A stretch of 13,678 bases of DNA from Clostridiaceae bacterium. GTDB taxonomy: Bacteria > Bacillota > Clostridia > Oscillospirales > Acutalibacteraceae. The position numbers and the translations under genes were made by a program. Each line of letters begins with the position of its first letter. Within the stretch, counting starts at the first letter, position 1. The stretch is taken from NCBI GenBank assembly GCA_016292705.1, contig JAEDHZ010000020.1, positions 1 through 13,678 on the forward strand, in the 5' to 3' direction. The notes below the pieces were generated by a model that was not told where the DNA came from, ran no database searches, and saw only the letters and a list, made by a program, of their open reading frames with translations. Of the stretch, positions 5,667 to 12,010 are shown one piece after another.

Positions 5667-5806
5667 AGTCCCTCTTGGCGCGCCATAAAAGCTTCGGTTA
5701 ATCTGAACCGGGGCTTTTATTTTTTTTGCCGCAAAAAGAGAATCATGAGGGACTCGAACAAGGAGGGAGGAGCGCAGCGACGGAAAAAAACAGTCCGGTG
5801 GACTGT
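5667..5806 (+). repeat. tRNA-tail direct repeat, copy 2
   Basis: Exact copy of 5469-5608, beginning with the 19 nt AGTCCCTCTTGGCGCGCCA, the tRNA 3' end including discriminator and CCA. There is no 5' acceptor strand or anticodon arm, so this is not a second tRNA. It carries a second inverted T-arm copy (5747-5759). Immediately upstream in the spacer are two small hairpins, GGTGC/GCACC (5645-5659) and GGGAC/GTCCC (5660-5672). The second uses the first bases of the tail. Confidence 0.93.
5686..5727 (+). terminator. Duplicated tRNA terminator (copy 2)
   Basis: Identical in sequence to the terminator after the real tRNA, with the 14-pair stem and the run of eight Ts, located after the ectopic CCA. 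A transcript that reads through the first terminators would end here. Confidence 0.85.
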
Positions 5807-5845
5807 CTATCCCCTTTCTGCCTATGTAAGTTGTTTCAGGCATAC

Positions 5846-5875
5846 AAAAGCACCCGATACCGAAGCACCGGGCGC
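5846..5875 (-). terminator. Terminator of the GPH transporter gene
   Basis: Read on the minus strand, GCGCCCGGTGC pairs with GTATCGGGTGC through 11 pairs (several G-U) around a stable TTCG tetraloop, followed by TTTTG. It lies 18 nt past the stop codon of the transporter gene. Confidence 0.7.
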
Positions 5876-5892
5876 AAAATATTAGTCTGACT

Positions 5893-7389
5893 TTATTCGG
5901 CAGCGACAGCAACTTCGCTGTTTTCAAGCTCGCTGCGCTTTTCCTTCAAAAGGAGTTCAACCTCTGCCATGTGTGCACGGTCATCCTTGAGGAAGAGAAT
6001 AGTGATAAGGTAGAGTGACGAACCAATAACGGGACCGAGCATAAACTGATGCCAACGGTATCTGAAAAACGGTGAATTCTTGCTTTGGGCACGGATGAGT
6101 GCTGAACCGTCAAGTCCCTTGATGTTTTCAAAGCGCAGGAATTTGAGAATATAGCCCTGAATAAACTTTGAAATTGCGTTGCAAAGCTTTGAAACAAAGT
6201 TCTGCATTGAAAAAGTGATTCCCTCTGTTCTTTCACCGGTTTTCAGCTCAACCTCATCAATGGAATCGCTGAGAAGTGAACGGTGAGCAACATCCTTCAT
6301 TCCGACCGGAATGGAGTAAAGAGCAACCAAAACCCAGATTGCAACAAGGTTTCCCGGATTGAGGAATCTGTCGTTTGCGCCGATAAAAAATGCGATTATA
6401 CGGCAGATAATCTGAGAAACTTCCGCAAGAATGAGCAACCGCTTCATTCCGCCGACCTTTTCGGCAAAACGGGTTGCGCAGAACAGCAGCAAAGCGCCGG
6501 GGATTCCGGGAATAAGTCCGTAAACAACCTGCATTGTTCCTCCGGACAAATTCATTCCGAACAAGTTATAGCTGACTCCATCCGTTTCAAAGAAATACTC
6601 CCACGGAAGCATGAATGAAACAGAACCGAGAATACGGGCAAGGCAGATAATTATAAGCGTCCTGTTATATTTCAGGCTTTTAAGACTGTCCCAGACGCTG
6701 ACCTTTTTTTCCTGAACATAGTTCACCTTTTCACGCATACGGTATGCAAGCATTGAAAGAATCATTCCGCCAAAGCCGAAGCAGAGTGCGCCGAGGAAAT
6801 AAGCATTTTGCTCGGTAATACCGGCTTTATCAACAAGGATACTTCTGATCGAAGGGAAAAGGCCGCCGATTGAACCGCCGAGACCTGCGCCGATTGTTAC
6901 CCACTGGGAAACCCTTGCACGCTCCTTGGAGCTTGGACTTGAAAGCGGGAGCAAGCCCCACATTGCAACATCCTGAACGGAATAGATAATATCGTATACA
7001 AGATAAAGAACCAGTATAAGAAAAATGGACGCCGTAACACTCAATTGAAAATTGAAGAACATCAGCGCCGTAAGGATGCCGATTATTGGCGAAGTATAGA
7101 TAATGAGTGGACGCAACTTGTTTCCGGGTTTGAACTTTCTTGCATCAATAAGTGTTCCGACAAGGGGGTCGTTGATTGCATCCCAAAGGGTGCTGATACC
7201 CGTGATAAGACCGGTTTTTTCTGCAGGAATATTCAACACCGTATTCAAAAAAACGAACAGTCGCTGAGAAATGAAGTTGTAGCTTATGTTCTGACCGGTG
7301 AGACCGGCAGCATAGGAAAGCAAGCGGTTGTTTGCAACCTTTGTGTCGCTTTCCTCGCGTGAAAAAAAGAATTTGACAGGATTTTTCAT
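5893..7389 (-). CDS. GPH-family (MelB-like) sugar:cation symporter
   Basis: This 498-aa inner-membrane protein has about 12 hydrophobic segments in two halves with a central hydrophilic loop near residues 210-235. The family signature DAINDPLVG is at 70-78, containing the Asp/Asn positions that bind the coupling cation in MelB, followed by GTLIDARK. YDIIYSVQD near 132 and ERARVSQW near 156 fit the conserved loop. A second conserved segment, GERTEGITFSMQNFVSKL, lies in the C-terminal half. Members import glycosides, pentosides or hexuronides with H+ or Na+; the substrate cannot be told here. The start is the ATG at 7389, with GGGAG 7 nt upstream. A promoter (7420-7448) and terminator (5846-5875) define a single-gene unit. 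The charged, Glu-rich tail at about 470-498 is cytoplasmic. Confidence 0.85.
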   Translation of the reverse strand: MKNPVKFFFSREESDTKVANNRLLSYAAGLTGQNISYNFISQRLFVFLNTVLNIPAEKTGLITGISTLWDAINDPLVGTLIDARKFKPGNKLRPLIIYTSPIIGILTALMFFNFQLSVTASIFLILVLYLVYDIIYSVQDVAMWGLLPLSSPSSKERARVSQWVTIGAGLGGSIGGLFPSIRSILVDKAGITEQNAYFLGALCFGFGGMILSMLAYRMREKVNYVQEKKVSVWDSLKSLKYNRTLIIICLARILGSVSFMLPWEYFFETDGVSYNLFGMNLSGGTMQVVYGLIPGIPGALLLFCATRFAEKVGGMKRLLILAEVSQIICRIIAFFIGANDRFLNPGNLVAIWVLVALYSIPVGMKDVAHRSLLSDSIDEVELKTGERTEGITFSMQNFVSKLCNAISKFIQGYILKFLRFENIKGLDGSALIRAQSKNSPFFRYRWHQFMLGPVIGSSLYLITILFLKDDRAHMAEVELLLKEKRSELENSEVAVAAE

Positions 7390-7419
7390 TTCATCTCTCC
7401 CGAATACTTGATTTAATAG

Positions 7420-7448
7420 ATTATATAACAACATCCATAAAAAATCAA
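7420..7448 (-). promoter_or_regulatory. Promoter of the GPH transporter
   Basis: On the minus strand, TTGATT (7443-7448) and TATAAT (7420-7425) are 17 bp apart. The transcript should start near 7413, giving a leader of about 24 nt. Confidence 0.75.
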
Positions 7449-7525
7449 TTATTTTTTTAACATAACTGTAAAAAATGATGAAAATCTGTGTGATAAAAGC
7501 ACATCAAAGCAGACGGGAGCAAAGC

Positions 7526-7554
7526 TTGCACTGTTTGGTTTTATGTGGTATAAT
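7526..7554 (+). promoter_or_regulatory. Promoter abutting the acetyltransferase fragment
   Basis: TTGCAC (7526-7531) and TATAAT (7549-7554) are 17 bp apart, a good sigma-A promoter. Its predicted start (about 7561) falls at the first bases of the truncated acetyltransferase frame, with no ribosome site or start codon in the usual place. Confidence 0.6.
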
Positions 7555-7559
7555 TCTGA

Positions 7560-7787
7560 ACTGTCGGCTCTGCCGGCAAAAACATCTGGATCGGCGCCGG
7601 AGCGCTCATCATGCCGGGCGTTTCAATCGGTGACAACACCGTTATCGGTGCAGGCTCTGTTGTTACAAAGGATATTCCGCCGAATGTTGTTGCGGTGGGC
7701 AATCCGTGCCGCGTTATGCGTGAGATAAGCGAGCACGACAAAGAGTTTTATTATAAGGACAGGCGTATTCCCGAAGAGCTGCTCTGA
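7560..7787 (+). pseudogene. C-terminal remnant of a hexapeptide-repeat sugar O-acetyltransferase
   Basis: The frame ending at TGA 7785-7787 encodes about 75 residues typical of the C-terminal part of maltose/galactoside O-acetyltransferases. It has NIWIGAGALIMPGVSIGDN, then VIGAGSVVTKDIPPNVVAVGNP, then a tail with RVMREI. These are left-handed beta-helix hexapeptide turns. The family is usually about 185-200 aa, so roughly the first 110-120 residues are missing, including the N-terminal helical region and the part of the acetyl-CoA site expected upstream. An in-frame TGA at 7557-7559 closes the frame upstream and no start codon sits after a ribosome site. A deletion joining a promoter to the gene's 3' third explains the arrangement. 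Confidence 0.85.
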
Positions 7788-7817
7788 TTTGAAAAAAGCA
7801 TTGCTGCATTAAGAGAG

Positions 7818-7847
7818 GAAAGCGTTTTTCGCTGCGAAAATGCTTTC
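7818..7847. terminator. Hairpin between convergent acetyltransferase remnant and TetR gene
   Basis: GAAAGCGTTTT (7818-7828) pairs with AAAATGCTTTC (7837-7847) over 11 pairs with one G-U. There is no long T run on either side, so termination strength is uncertain. Its position 1 nt before the TetR stop codon suits a shared convergent terminator. Confidence 0.5.
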
Positions 7848-7848
7848 G

Positions 7849-8475
7849 TCAGCTTTTATACATTGTGTACTGCTTATAAAAATCACTGTCCTTTTGAATT
7901 TTTGAGCCGTACACATAGGTATAGCTCAAAAAGCGGGCCATATCCTCGGCGGGAATCTTCATTCCGTTGTTCATCCATTCAAGTATTGTTGCAAGAATTC
8001 CTGAGAGCGCAAAGGTTGTCAGATAGTTGCGCGGATCATTCTCCGGAAAGAATTCTGCTGAATCGGGTACCACACAGCGCACTGCAATCTTTATCTTTTC
8101 CGCAAGATGATTATTGCAGTCGTTTCGCGTTATGAAGCGGCAAACCTGATAGTTCTCCTTGCAGAACTCAAGAAAGCGTTTGCAATAAGTAACAAAGCTT
8201 TCAACATCAGAGAAATCACTCTGGAAGTGAACAACCGTATCAAGAAAAACAGCATATATTTCCTGTTGGATTTTTTCCATCATATCAAAAATGTCGTTGT
8301 AATAAAGATAAAAGGTTGACCGGTTGACATCCGCAAGCTTCGTCAGTTCCGTCACCGTTATCTGGTTTATGCTTTTTTCCTCAAGAAGAGTGAACAAGCT
8401 GTTGCGCAGGTTCTTTTTTGTCCGCTTTACCCTCCTGTCCTCAATCGAGTTGAACAAATTCTGTTTTTCCTCCAT
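7849..8475 (-). CDS. TetR/AcrR-family transcriptional regulator
   Basis: This 208-aa protein has an N-terminal DNA-binding domain: R19-TKKNLRNSLFTLLEEKSI leads into the helix-turn-helix ITVTELTKLADVNRSTFYLYY (39-59), the standard TetR signature. The rest is an all-helical ligand/dimer domain with the segment LATILEWMNNGMKIPAEDMARFL (161-183) seen in DhaS-like TetR regulators. The ATG at 8475 has AGGAGG 5 nt upstream. The gene is divergent from the DUF998-like membrane protein, and a palindrome between them (8577-8590) is placed to block both promoters. The likely role is ligand-relieved repression of the neighbour and itself. The inducer cannot be read from sequence. Confidence 0.9.
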   Translation of the reverse strand: MEEKQNLFNSIEDRRVKRTKKNLRNSLFTLLEEKSINQITVTELTKLADVNRSTFYLYYNDIFDMMEKIQQEIYAVFLDTVVHFQSDFSDVESFVTYCKRFLEFCKENYQVCRFITRNDCNNHLAEKIKIAVRCVVPDSAEFFPENDPRNYLTTFALSGILATILEWMNNGMKIPAEDMARFLSYTYVYGSKIQKDSDFYKQYTMYKS

Positions 8476-8490
8476 TTTTACCTCCTCAAT

Positions 8491-8532
8491 ATCATACACA
8501 ATGAGCATAATTTGTTGTTTATCATACACAAT
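8491..8532. repeat. Pair of 12-bp direct repeats in the TetR leader
   Basis: ATCATACACAAT occurs exactly at 8491-8502 and 8521-8532, 30 bp (about three helical turns) apart. Both lie between the TetR ribosome site and its predicted promoter. A short palindrome TCACAGTGA (8532-8540) adjoins the second copy. They could be binding sites of another regulator or a small duplication. Confidence 0.6.
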
Positions 8533-8548
8533 CACAGTGAAATAACGG

Positions 8549-8576
8549 TTGAAAAAATAAAAAAATAATGTATAAT
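8549..8576 (+). promoter_or_regulatory. Promoter of the DUF998-like gene
   Basis: TTGAAA (8549-8554) and TATAAT (8571-8576) are 16 bp apart, with the start predicted near 8583, about 100 nt before the ATG. A second, weaker candidate is TTGAAT (8605-8610) with TATACA (8628-8633), spacer 17. Confidence 0.6.
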
Positions 8577-8594
8577 TTGACACGTGTTAATCAA
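8567..8594 (-). promoter_or_regulatory. Likely TetR gene promoter
   Basis: On the minus strand, TTGATT (8589-8594) and TACATT (8567-8572) are 16 bp apart, with the start expected near 8560. The palindrome at 8577-8590 lies in this spacer and touches the -35, a common position for TetR autorepression. Confidence 0.45.
8577..8590. promoter_or_regulatory. Candidate TetR operator
   Basis: TTGACACGTGTTAA is a 14-bp near-perfect palindrome with the exact core ACACGTGT (8580-8587) and one mismatched pair. It covers the predicted start of the rightward promoter and the spacer of the leftward promoter, so one bound dimer could control both genes. Confidence 0.5.
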
Positions 8595-8683
8595 ACCACA
8601 GCTGTTGAATAACTACGGTTTACATTATATACACTTTTTAAAAAAAATCAACCAGAAACAGTAAAATAATGGGAGAAGTTTAA

Positions 8684-9964
8684 ATGTTGAATGAAAATTT
8701 ACTTACTGCCTCACTGAAAAAACGGAAATCGGCCTTCCTGCTGTTCATTGTAACGGCTCTGTTTTTTTCTGTGTTTTGTCTTCTTGAAAATCCTCTGAAG
8801 AGCACAATCAGCGATATCGGCCGTTCACGGTTGTCCCTACTTGCGGTTTACTGCATCCTGCTTCCGCTTTGCGACATCGTCAATTTTGAATATATGTTGC
8901 GCTCCTTAAAACTCAAAGCACCGGTGCTGCGTGCGCTGTTTATTGTTTCAAACATCTGTGTCGGCTTTGTTGTAACAACACTTATGCCTGAACTTCCGGG
9001 TAAAACCGTTTCACCTTTCAGTGTCATTCTTCACTGGGTAACCGGCTTCGGCAACATTGTTCTCAACGCAACGGTGGTTCTCATCCTCTGCTCCAGGCTC
9101 AACAAACGGGAAAACAGTAAAAAAGGGAAGGCTCTTTTCATTGCCGGAACTGCACTTTGCATAGCCGATCTTATTTTCTTTGTTGTAATGTCCGCCATTA
9201 TGGGCGGCGTTCAGCAAAGCAAGAACGGGCTTTACGAGATACTGCCCATTGTTGCAACTCACATTGTCCTTTTCGCAATCAACCACACTGATATTTACTC
9301 CAAAAGGGCTGACCGTGACAAGGAAGAAGTTTCAATCAAAGCCCGGGATACAAGCGTTTTTTCCGCCGTTTCATACTTTTTTCTTGCGGCAGCATGGCTT
9401 TTCTTCACATTTTTTGCCTTTGTCCGCAATCCTATCTCCTACACAATCAGCATGACCGGTCTTGACTATCCGACCGGATTCGGTGTGACATGCTTTCTGA
9501 TAAGCATCGGACTTTCGCTCAACTTTGTTCTTGCATTCAGGAATAGCGGATACAAAAACATTATTGCATATATTCTCGGTGTCGGCGGCTCACTGACTTT
9601 ACTCGTCTGCGTTTTTATGCCGACCACCCACAGCGGAACAAAGCTCGACCCCGTCCATTCGGTTGCAGCTGTGTTATTCTTCATTTTCATTATGGTTGCG
9701 GTTATCCTCTTCTGCTTCCACAAGCGTAAGGAGCACAAGGCATATCTTCCTCTTGCCATTGCAATGCTTGTTATTCTTGCTCTGACGCTTTTGGTGGCAT
9801 ACATAATGAACATACTGCTTGATCAGAAATACGGCCGAACAGGACTTGTTGAAGTCATTCCGCTCCAGTTCATTTTCTTCCTTATGTTCTTTGAAAACTA
9901 TACTGATGCTTTCAAGAACAAGGTTCAAGTTGTCAGCCCGGCCGAAAAAACGATCAAGGCGTAA
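8684..9964 (+). CDS. 12-TM membrane protein built from two DUF998-like halves
   Basis: The protein is 426 aa and very hydrophobic, with about six membrane segments in each half. The halves are related. ENPLKSTISDIG (35-46) matches RNPISYTISMTG (248-259), the loop MPELPGKTVSPFSVILHW (101-118) matches MPTTHSGTKLDPVHSV (312-327), and NGLYEILPI...NHTDIYSK (181-207) matches TGLVEVIPL...NYTDAFK (386-411), at an offset of about 205-212 residues. The TIS-x-x-G motif and the loop containing His before the next helix resemble DUF998, a family of unknown function usually found as a single six-TM unit. ATG at 8684 has GGGAG 8 nt upstream. Control by the divergent TetR regulator suggests a response to a small molecule, perhaps as an exporter or lipid-related protein; that is inference. 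Confidence 0.75.
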   Translation: MLNENLLTASLKKRKSAFLLFIVTALFFSVFCLLENPLKSTISDIGRSRLSLLAVYCILLPLCDIVNFEYMLRSLKLKAPVLRALFIVSNICVGFVVTTLMPELPGKTVSPFSVILHWVTGFGNIVLNATVVLILCSRLNKRENSKKGKALFIAGTALCIADLIFFVVMSAIMGGVQQSKNGLYEILPIVATHIVLFAINHTDIYSKRADRDKEEVSIKARDTSVFSAVSYFFLAAAWLFFTFFAFVRNPISYTISMTGLDYPTGFGVTCFLISIGLSLNFVLAFRNSGYKNIIAYILGVGGSLTLLVCVFMPTTHSGTKLDPVHSVAAVLFFIFIMVAVILFCFHKRKEHKAYLPLAIAMLVILALTLLVAYIMNILLDQKYGRTGLVEVIPLQFIFFLMFFENYTDAFKNKVQVVSPAEKTIKA

Positions 9965-9987
9965 CTCATAAAAATGTAATTTTCTTG

Positions 9988-10023
9988 CGGAGCTGTCCTC
10001 AAAGGACAACTCCGTTGTTTTTT
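9988..10023 (+). terminator. Terminator of the DUF998-like gene
   Basis: CGGAGCTGTCCT (9988-9999) pairs with AGGACAACTCCG (10003-10014) over 12 positions with one C/A mismatch and a CAA loop, followed by TTGTTTTTT. Confidence 0.9.
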
Positions 10024-10103
10024 GCAAAAAAACAGAAATTTTGACCGATAAGTTTACAAATCGGCTTTATTTTGCCTTGCAAACTGTGGTAAAATTTGCA
10101 TAG

Positions 10104-10134
10104 TTGACTTTTATCATAAATAATATTGTGATAT
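10104..10134 (+). promoter_or_regulatory. Weak promoter candidate for the hydrogenase operon
   Basis: TTGACT (10104-10109) is a good -35, but the -10 is unclear: TGTGAT (10127-10132, spacer 17) or TGATAT (10129-10134, spacer 19). A small hairpin CCGAT/ATCGG (10045-10064) lies upstream. An activator-dependent promoter would fit the poor -10. Confidence 0.35.
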
Positions 10135-10180
10135 TTGAAAACAGAGAAAAGATTCCATTCAAACGAGAGGAGTTTCAGTT

Positions 10181-12010
10181 TTGAGCAGATTATCAATTCC
10201 AACCCCGATAAGCGCTCAGGGTGTTATTGACGAGATCTACGGAGATCTTGTCCGCCGCTTGCAGGCGAACCCCGTCAGCGTTTGTCCCGTTGACATGGCT
10301 GCGGCCTTTGTCAATGTCTGTCACAGCCAGTCGTGCGGAAAATGCACGCCCTGCCGTGTCGGCCTCGGCCAGCTTCATAAGCTTATTGAAAATGTCCTTG
10401 ACGGCAACGCAGACGAGGGTACACTTGACCTCATTGAAAAAACCGCCCGTGTCATCAGTCTCACCGCTGACTGCGCAATCGGCTATGAAGCTGCGCAAAT
10501 GGTTCTGCGCGGTCTGAACGGATTCAGGGAGGACTATGAGGCTCACCTTAACGGAACCTGCCTTTGCCGCTTTGACAAGGCTGTTCCCTGCGTTTCGCTC
10601 TGTCCTGCAAATGTTGACATTCCGGGTTATGTTGCCCTTGTCAAGGCCGGAAGATATCAGGACGCAGTCCGCCTTATCAGAAAGGACAATCCCTTCCCCT
10701 CCGCCTGTGCCCTTGTTTGCGAGCATCCGTGCGAGTCGCACTGCCGCAGACGCCTTGTTGACGCAGCAATCAACATCAGAGGTCTCAAGAGGATGGCTGT
10801 TGACAACGCCGGAGAAGTACCCGTTCCCGCCTGTGCGCCCGAAACGGGCAAAAAGGTTGCTGTTATCGGCGGAGGTCCGTCCGGTCTCACTGCGGCATAC
10901 TTCCTTTCTCTCATGGGACACAAGGTTACGGTTTTTGAAAAGAGGAAGCACCTCGGAGGAATGCTTCGCTACGGTATTCCGAGCTACCGACTCCCGAGAG
11001 AAATCCTTGACAAGGAAATCGACACAATCCTTTCAACCGGCATTGAGGTTAAAATCGGCGTTGATATCGGAACAGATATTACCTTTGAAGAAATCAGAAG
11101 GAAGTTTGACGCAACCTATATCGCAATCGGTGCTCATACCGACAACAAGCTCGGCATTGAGGGCGAAGACGGAAACGGCGTCATCTCCGCCGTTGAAATG
11201 CTTCGCAGCATAGGTGACGGCGAAATGCCCGATTACTCCGGCAAGAAAGTTGTTATTATCGGCGGCGGCAATGTTGCAATGGACTGCACAAGAAGTTCCA
11301 TGCGCCTCGGCGCAAAGAGCGTCACCTGTGTCTACAGACGCCGCAGAGAGGACATGACCGCCCTGCCCGAAGAGGTTGAGGGTGCGCTCGCAGAGGATTG
11401 CGACATTCTTGAGCTTATGACTCCGGAAAAAATTGAACTTGACGAAAACGGAAATGTCAAGGCTCTCTGGGTTGCTCCGCAGATGATAAGCAATATCAAG
11501 CGCGGCAGACCGGCTCCAATCCGTGCGGACGAGCCTTTGCGCAGAATTGAATGTGACCTCATTGTTGTTGCAATCGGTCAGGCAATTGACTCAAAGCACT
11601 TTGAACACAGCGGACTTCAGACCAAATGGGGAAGAATTATGGCTGACATGAAGACCATCGTCAGCGACCACGACGGCCTGTTCTCCGGTGGAGACTGCGT
11701 CACCGGCCCGGCAAGCGCAATCATGGCGATTGCGGCAGGAAAAACAGCCGCCGCCAACATTGACCATTACCTCGGCTTTGATTCAAAAATCAGCGTTGAT
11801 GTTGAAATTCCTGAAGCTCCGATTGCTCCGCAGCCTCCTTGCGGAAGAATCAACCTCACCGAAAGGTGCGCTGAGGAAAGGAAGCATGACTTCCTCCTTA
11901 TGGAAAATTCAATGACGCTTCAGCAGGCATTCCAGGAGGCTTCACGCTGCCTGAGATGCGATAAATTCGGCTACGGCGCACTGAAAGGAGGAAGAATTTT
12001 ACAATGGTAA
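10181..12010 (+). CDS. GltD-like NAD(P)H/FAD Fe-S oxidoreductase with N-terminal NuoF-type cluster segment
   Basis: This 609-aa protein is probably the electron-input subunit for the adjoining hydrogenase. Residues 45-120 resemble the C-terminal Fe-S part of NuoF/HydB: SCGKCTPCRVG with C52, C55, C58 and a fourth Cys at C98, a [4Fe-4S] site. Residues 127-205 are the dicluster domain found before GltD-type flavoproteins (C127, C129, C137, C141, then C176, C180, C184, C188). An FAD Rossmann motif follows at 226-253 (VAVIGGGPSGLTAAYFL), with GGMLRYGIPSYRLP at 259-272. The NAD(P) motif is at 357-388 (VVIIGGGNVAMDCTRSS then YRRRRED); the Arg cluster suggests NADPH. A second FAD segment, GLFSGGDCVTGPASA, is at 499-513, and SRCLRC is at C590/C593. 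The start is TTG at 10181, with GAGAGGAG 8 nt upstream; no ATG fits as well. Confidence 0.85.
   Translation: MSRLSIPTPISAQGVIDEIYGDLVRRLQANPVSVCPVDMAAAFVNVCHSQSCGKCTPCRVGLGQLHKLIENVLDGNADEGTLDLIEKTARVISLTADCAIGYEAAQMVLRGLNGFREDYEAHLNGTCLCRFDKAVPCVSLCPANVDIPGYVALVKAGRYQDAVRLIRKDNPFPSACALVCEHPCESHCRRRLVDAAINIRGLKRMAVDNAGEVPVPACAPETGKKVAVIGGGPSGLTAAYFLSLMGHKVTVFEKRKHLGGMLRYGIPSYRLPREILDKEIDTILSTGIEVKIGVDIGTDITFEEIRRKFDATYIAIGAHTDNKLGIEGEDGNGVISAVEMLRSIGDGEMPDYSGKKVVIIGGGNVAMDCTRSSMRLGAKSVTCVYRRRREDMTALPEEVEGALAEDCDILELMTPEKIELDENGNVKALWVAPQMISNIKRGRPAPIRADEPLRRIECDLIVVAIGQAIDSKHFEHSGLQTKWGRIMADMKTIVSDHDGLFSGGDCVTGPASAIMAIAAGKTAAANIDHYLGFDSKISVDVEIPEAPIAPQPPCGRINLTERCAEERKHDFLLMENSMTLQQAFQEASRCLRCDKFGYGALKGGRILQW

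Noticed and set aside
5469..5687. attL/attR pair of an integrated element
   Set aside because: Not rejected outright, but no integrase or cargo lies between the copies and the identity extends 140 bp, far beyond an att core. A tandem repeat explains it better.
5352..5927. Minus- and plus-strand frames across the tRNA and its repeats encoding repeated basic peptides
   Set aside because: They translate a tRNA, terminators and direct repeats; the minus frame gives the familiar GTRTPDLLVRSQTLYPAEL-type spurious peptide of tRNA antisense. A tpr-like basic peptide from the plus strand cannot be excluded, but no ribosome site precedes it.
7519..7529. Near-palindrome GCAAAGCTTGC next to the acetyltransferase promoter
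   Set aside because: Short, with an extra central base, and no regulator gene nearby to support an operator.
10126..10140. Rex-type redox operator upstream of the hydrogenase operon
   Set aside because: Only one half-site (TTGTGA) is present; the matching TCACAA half is missing.
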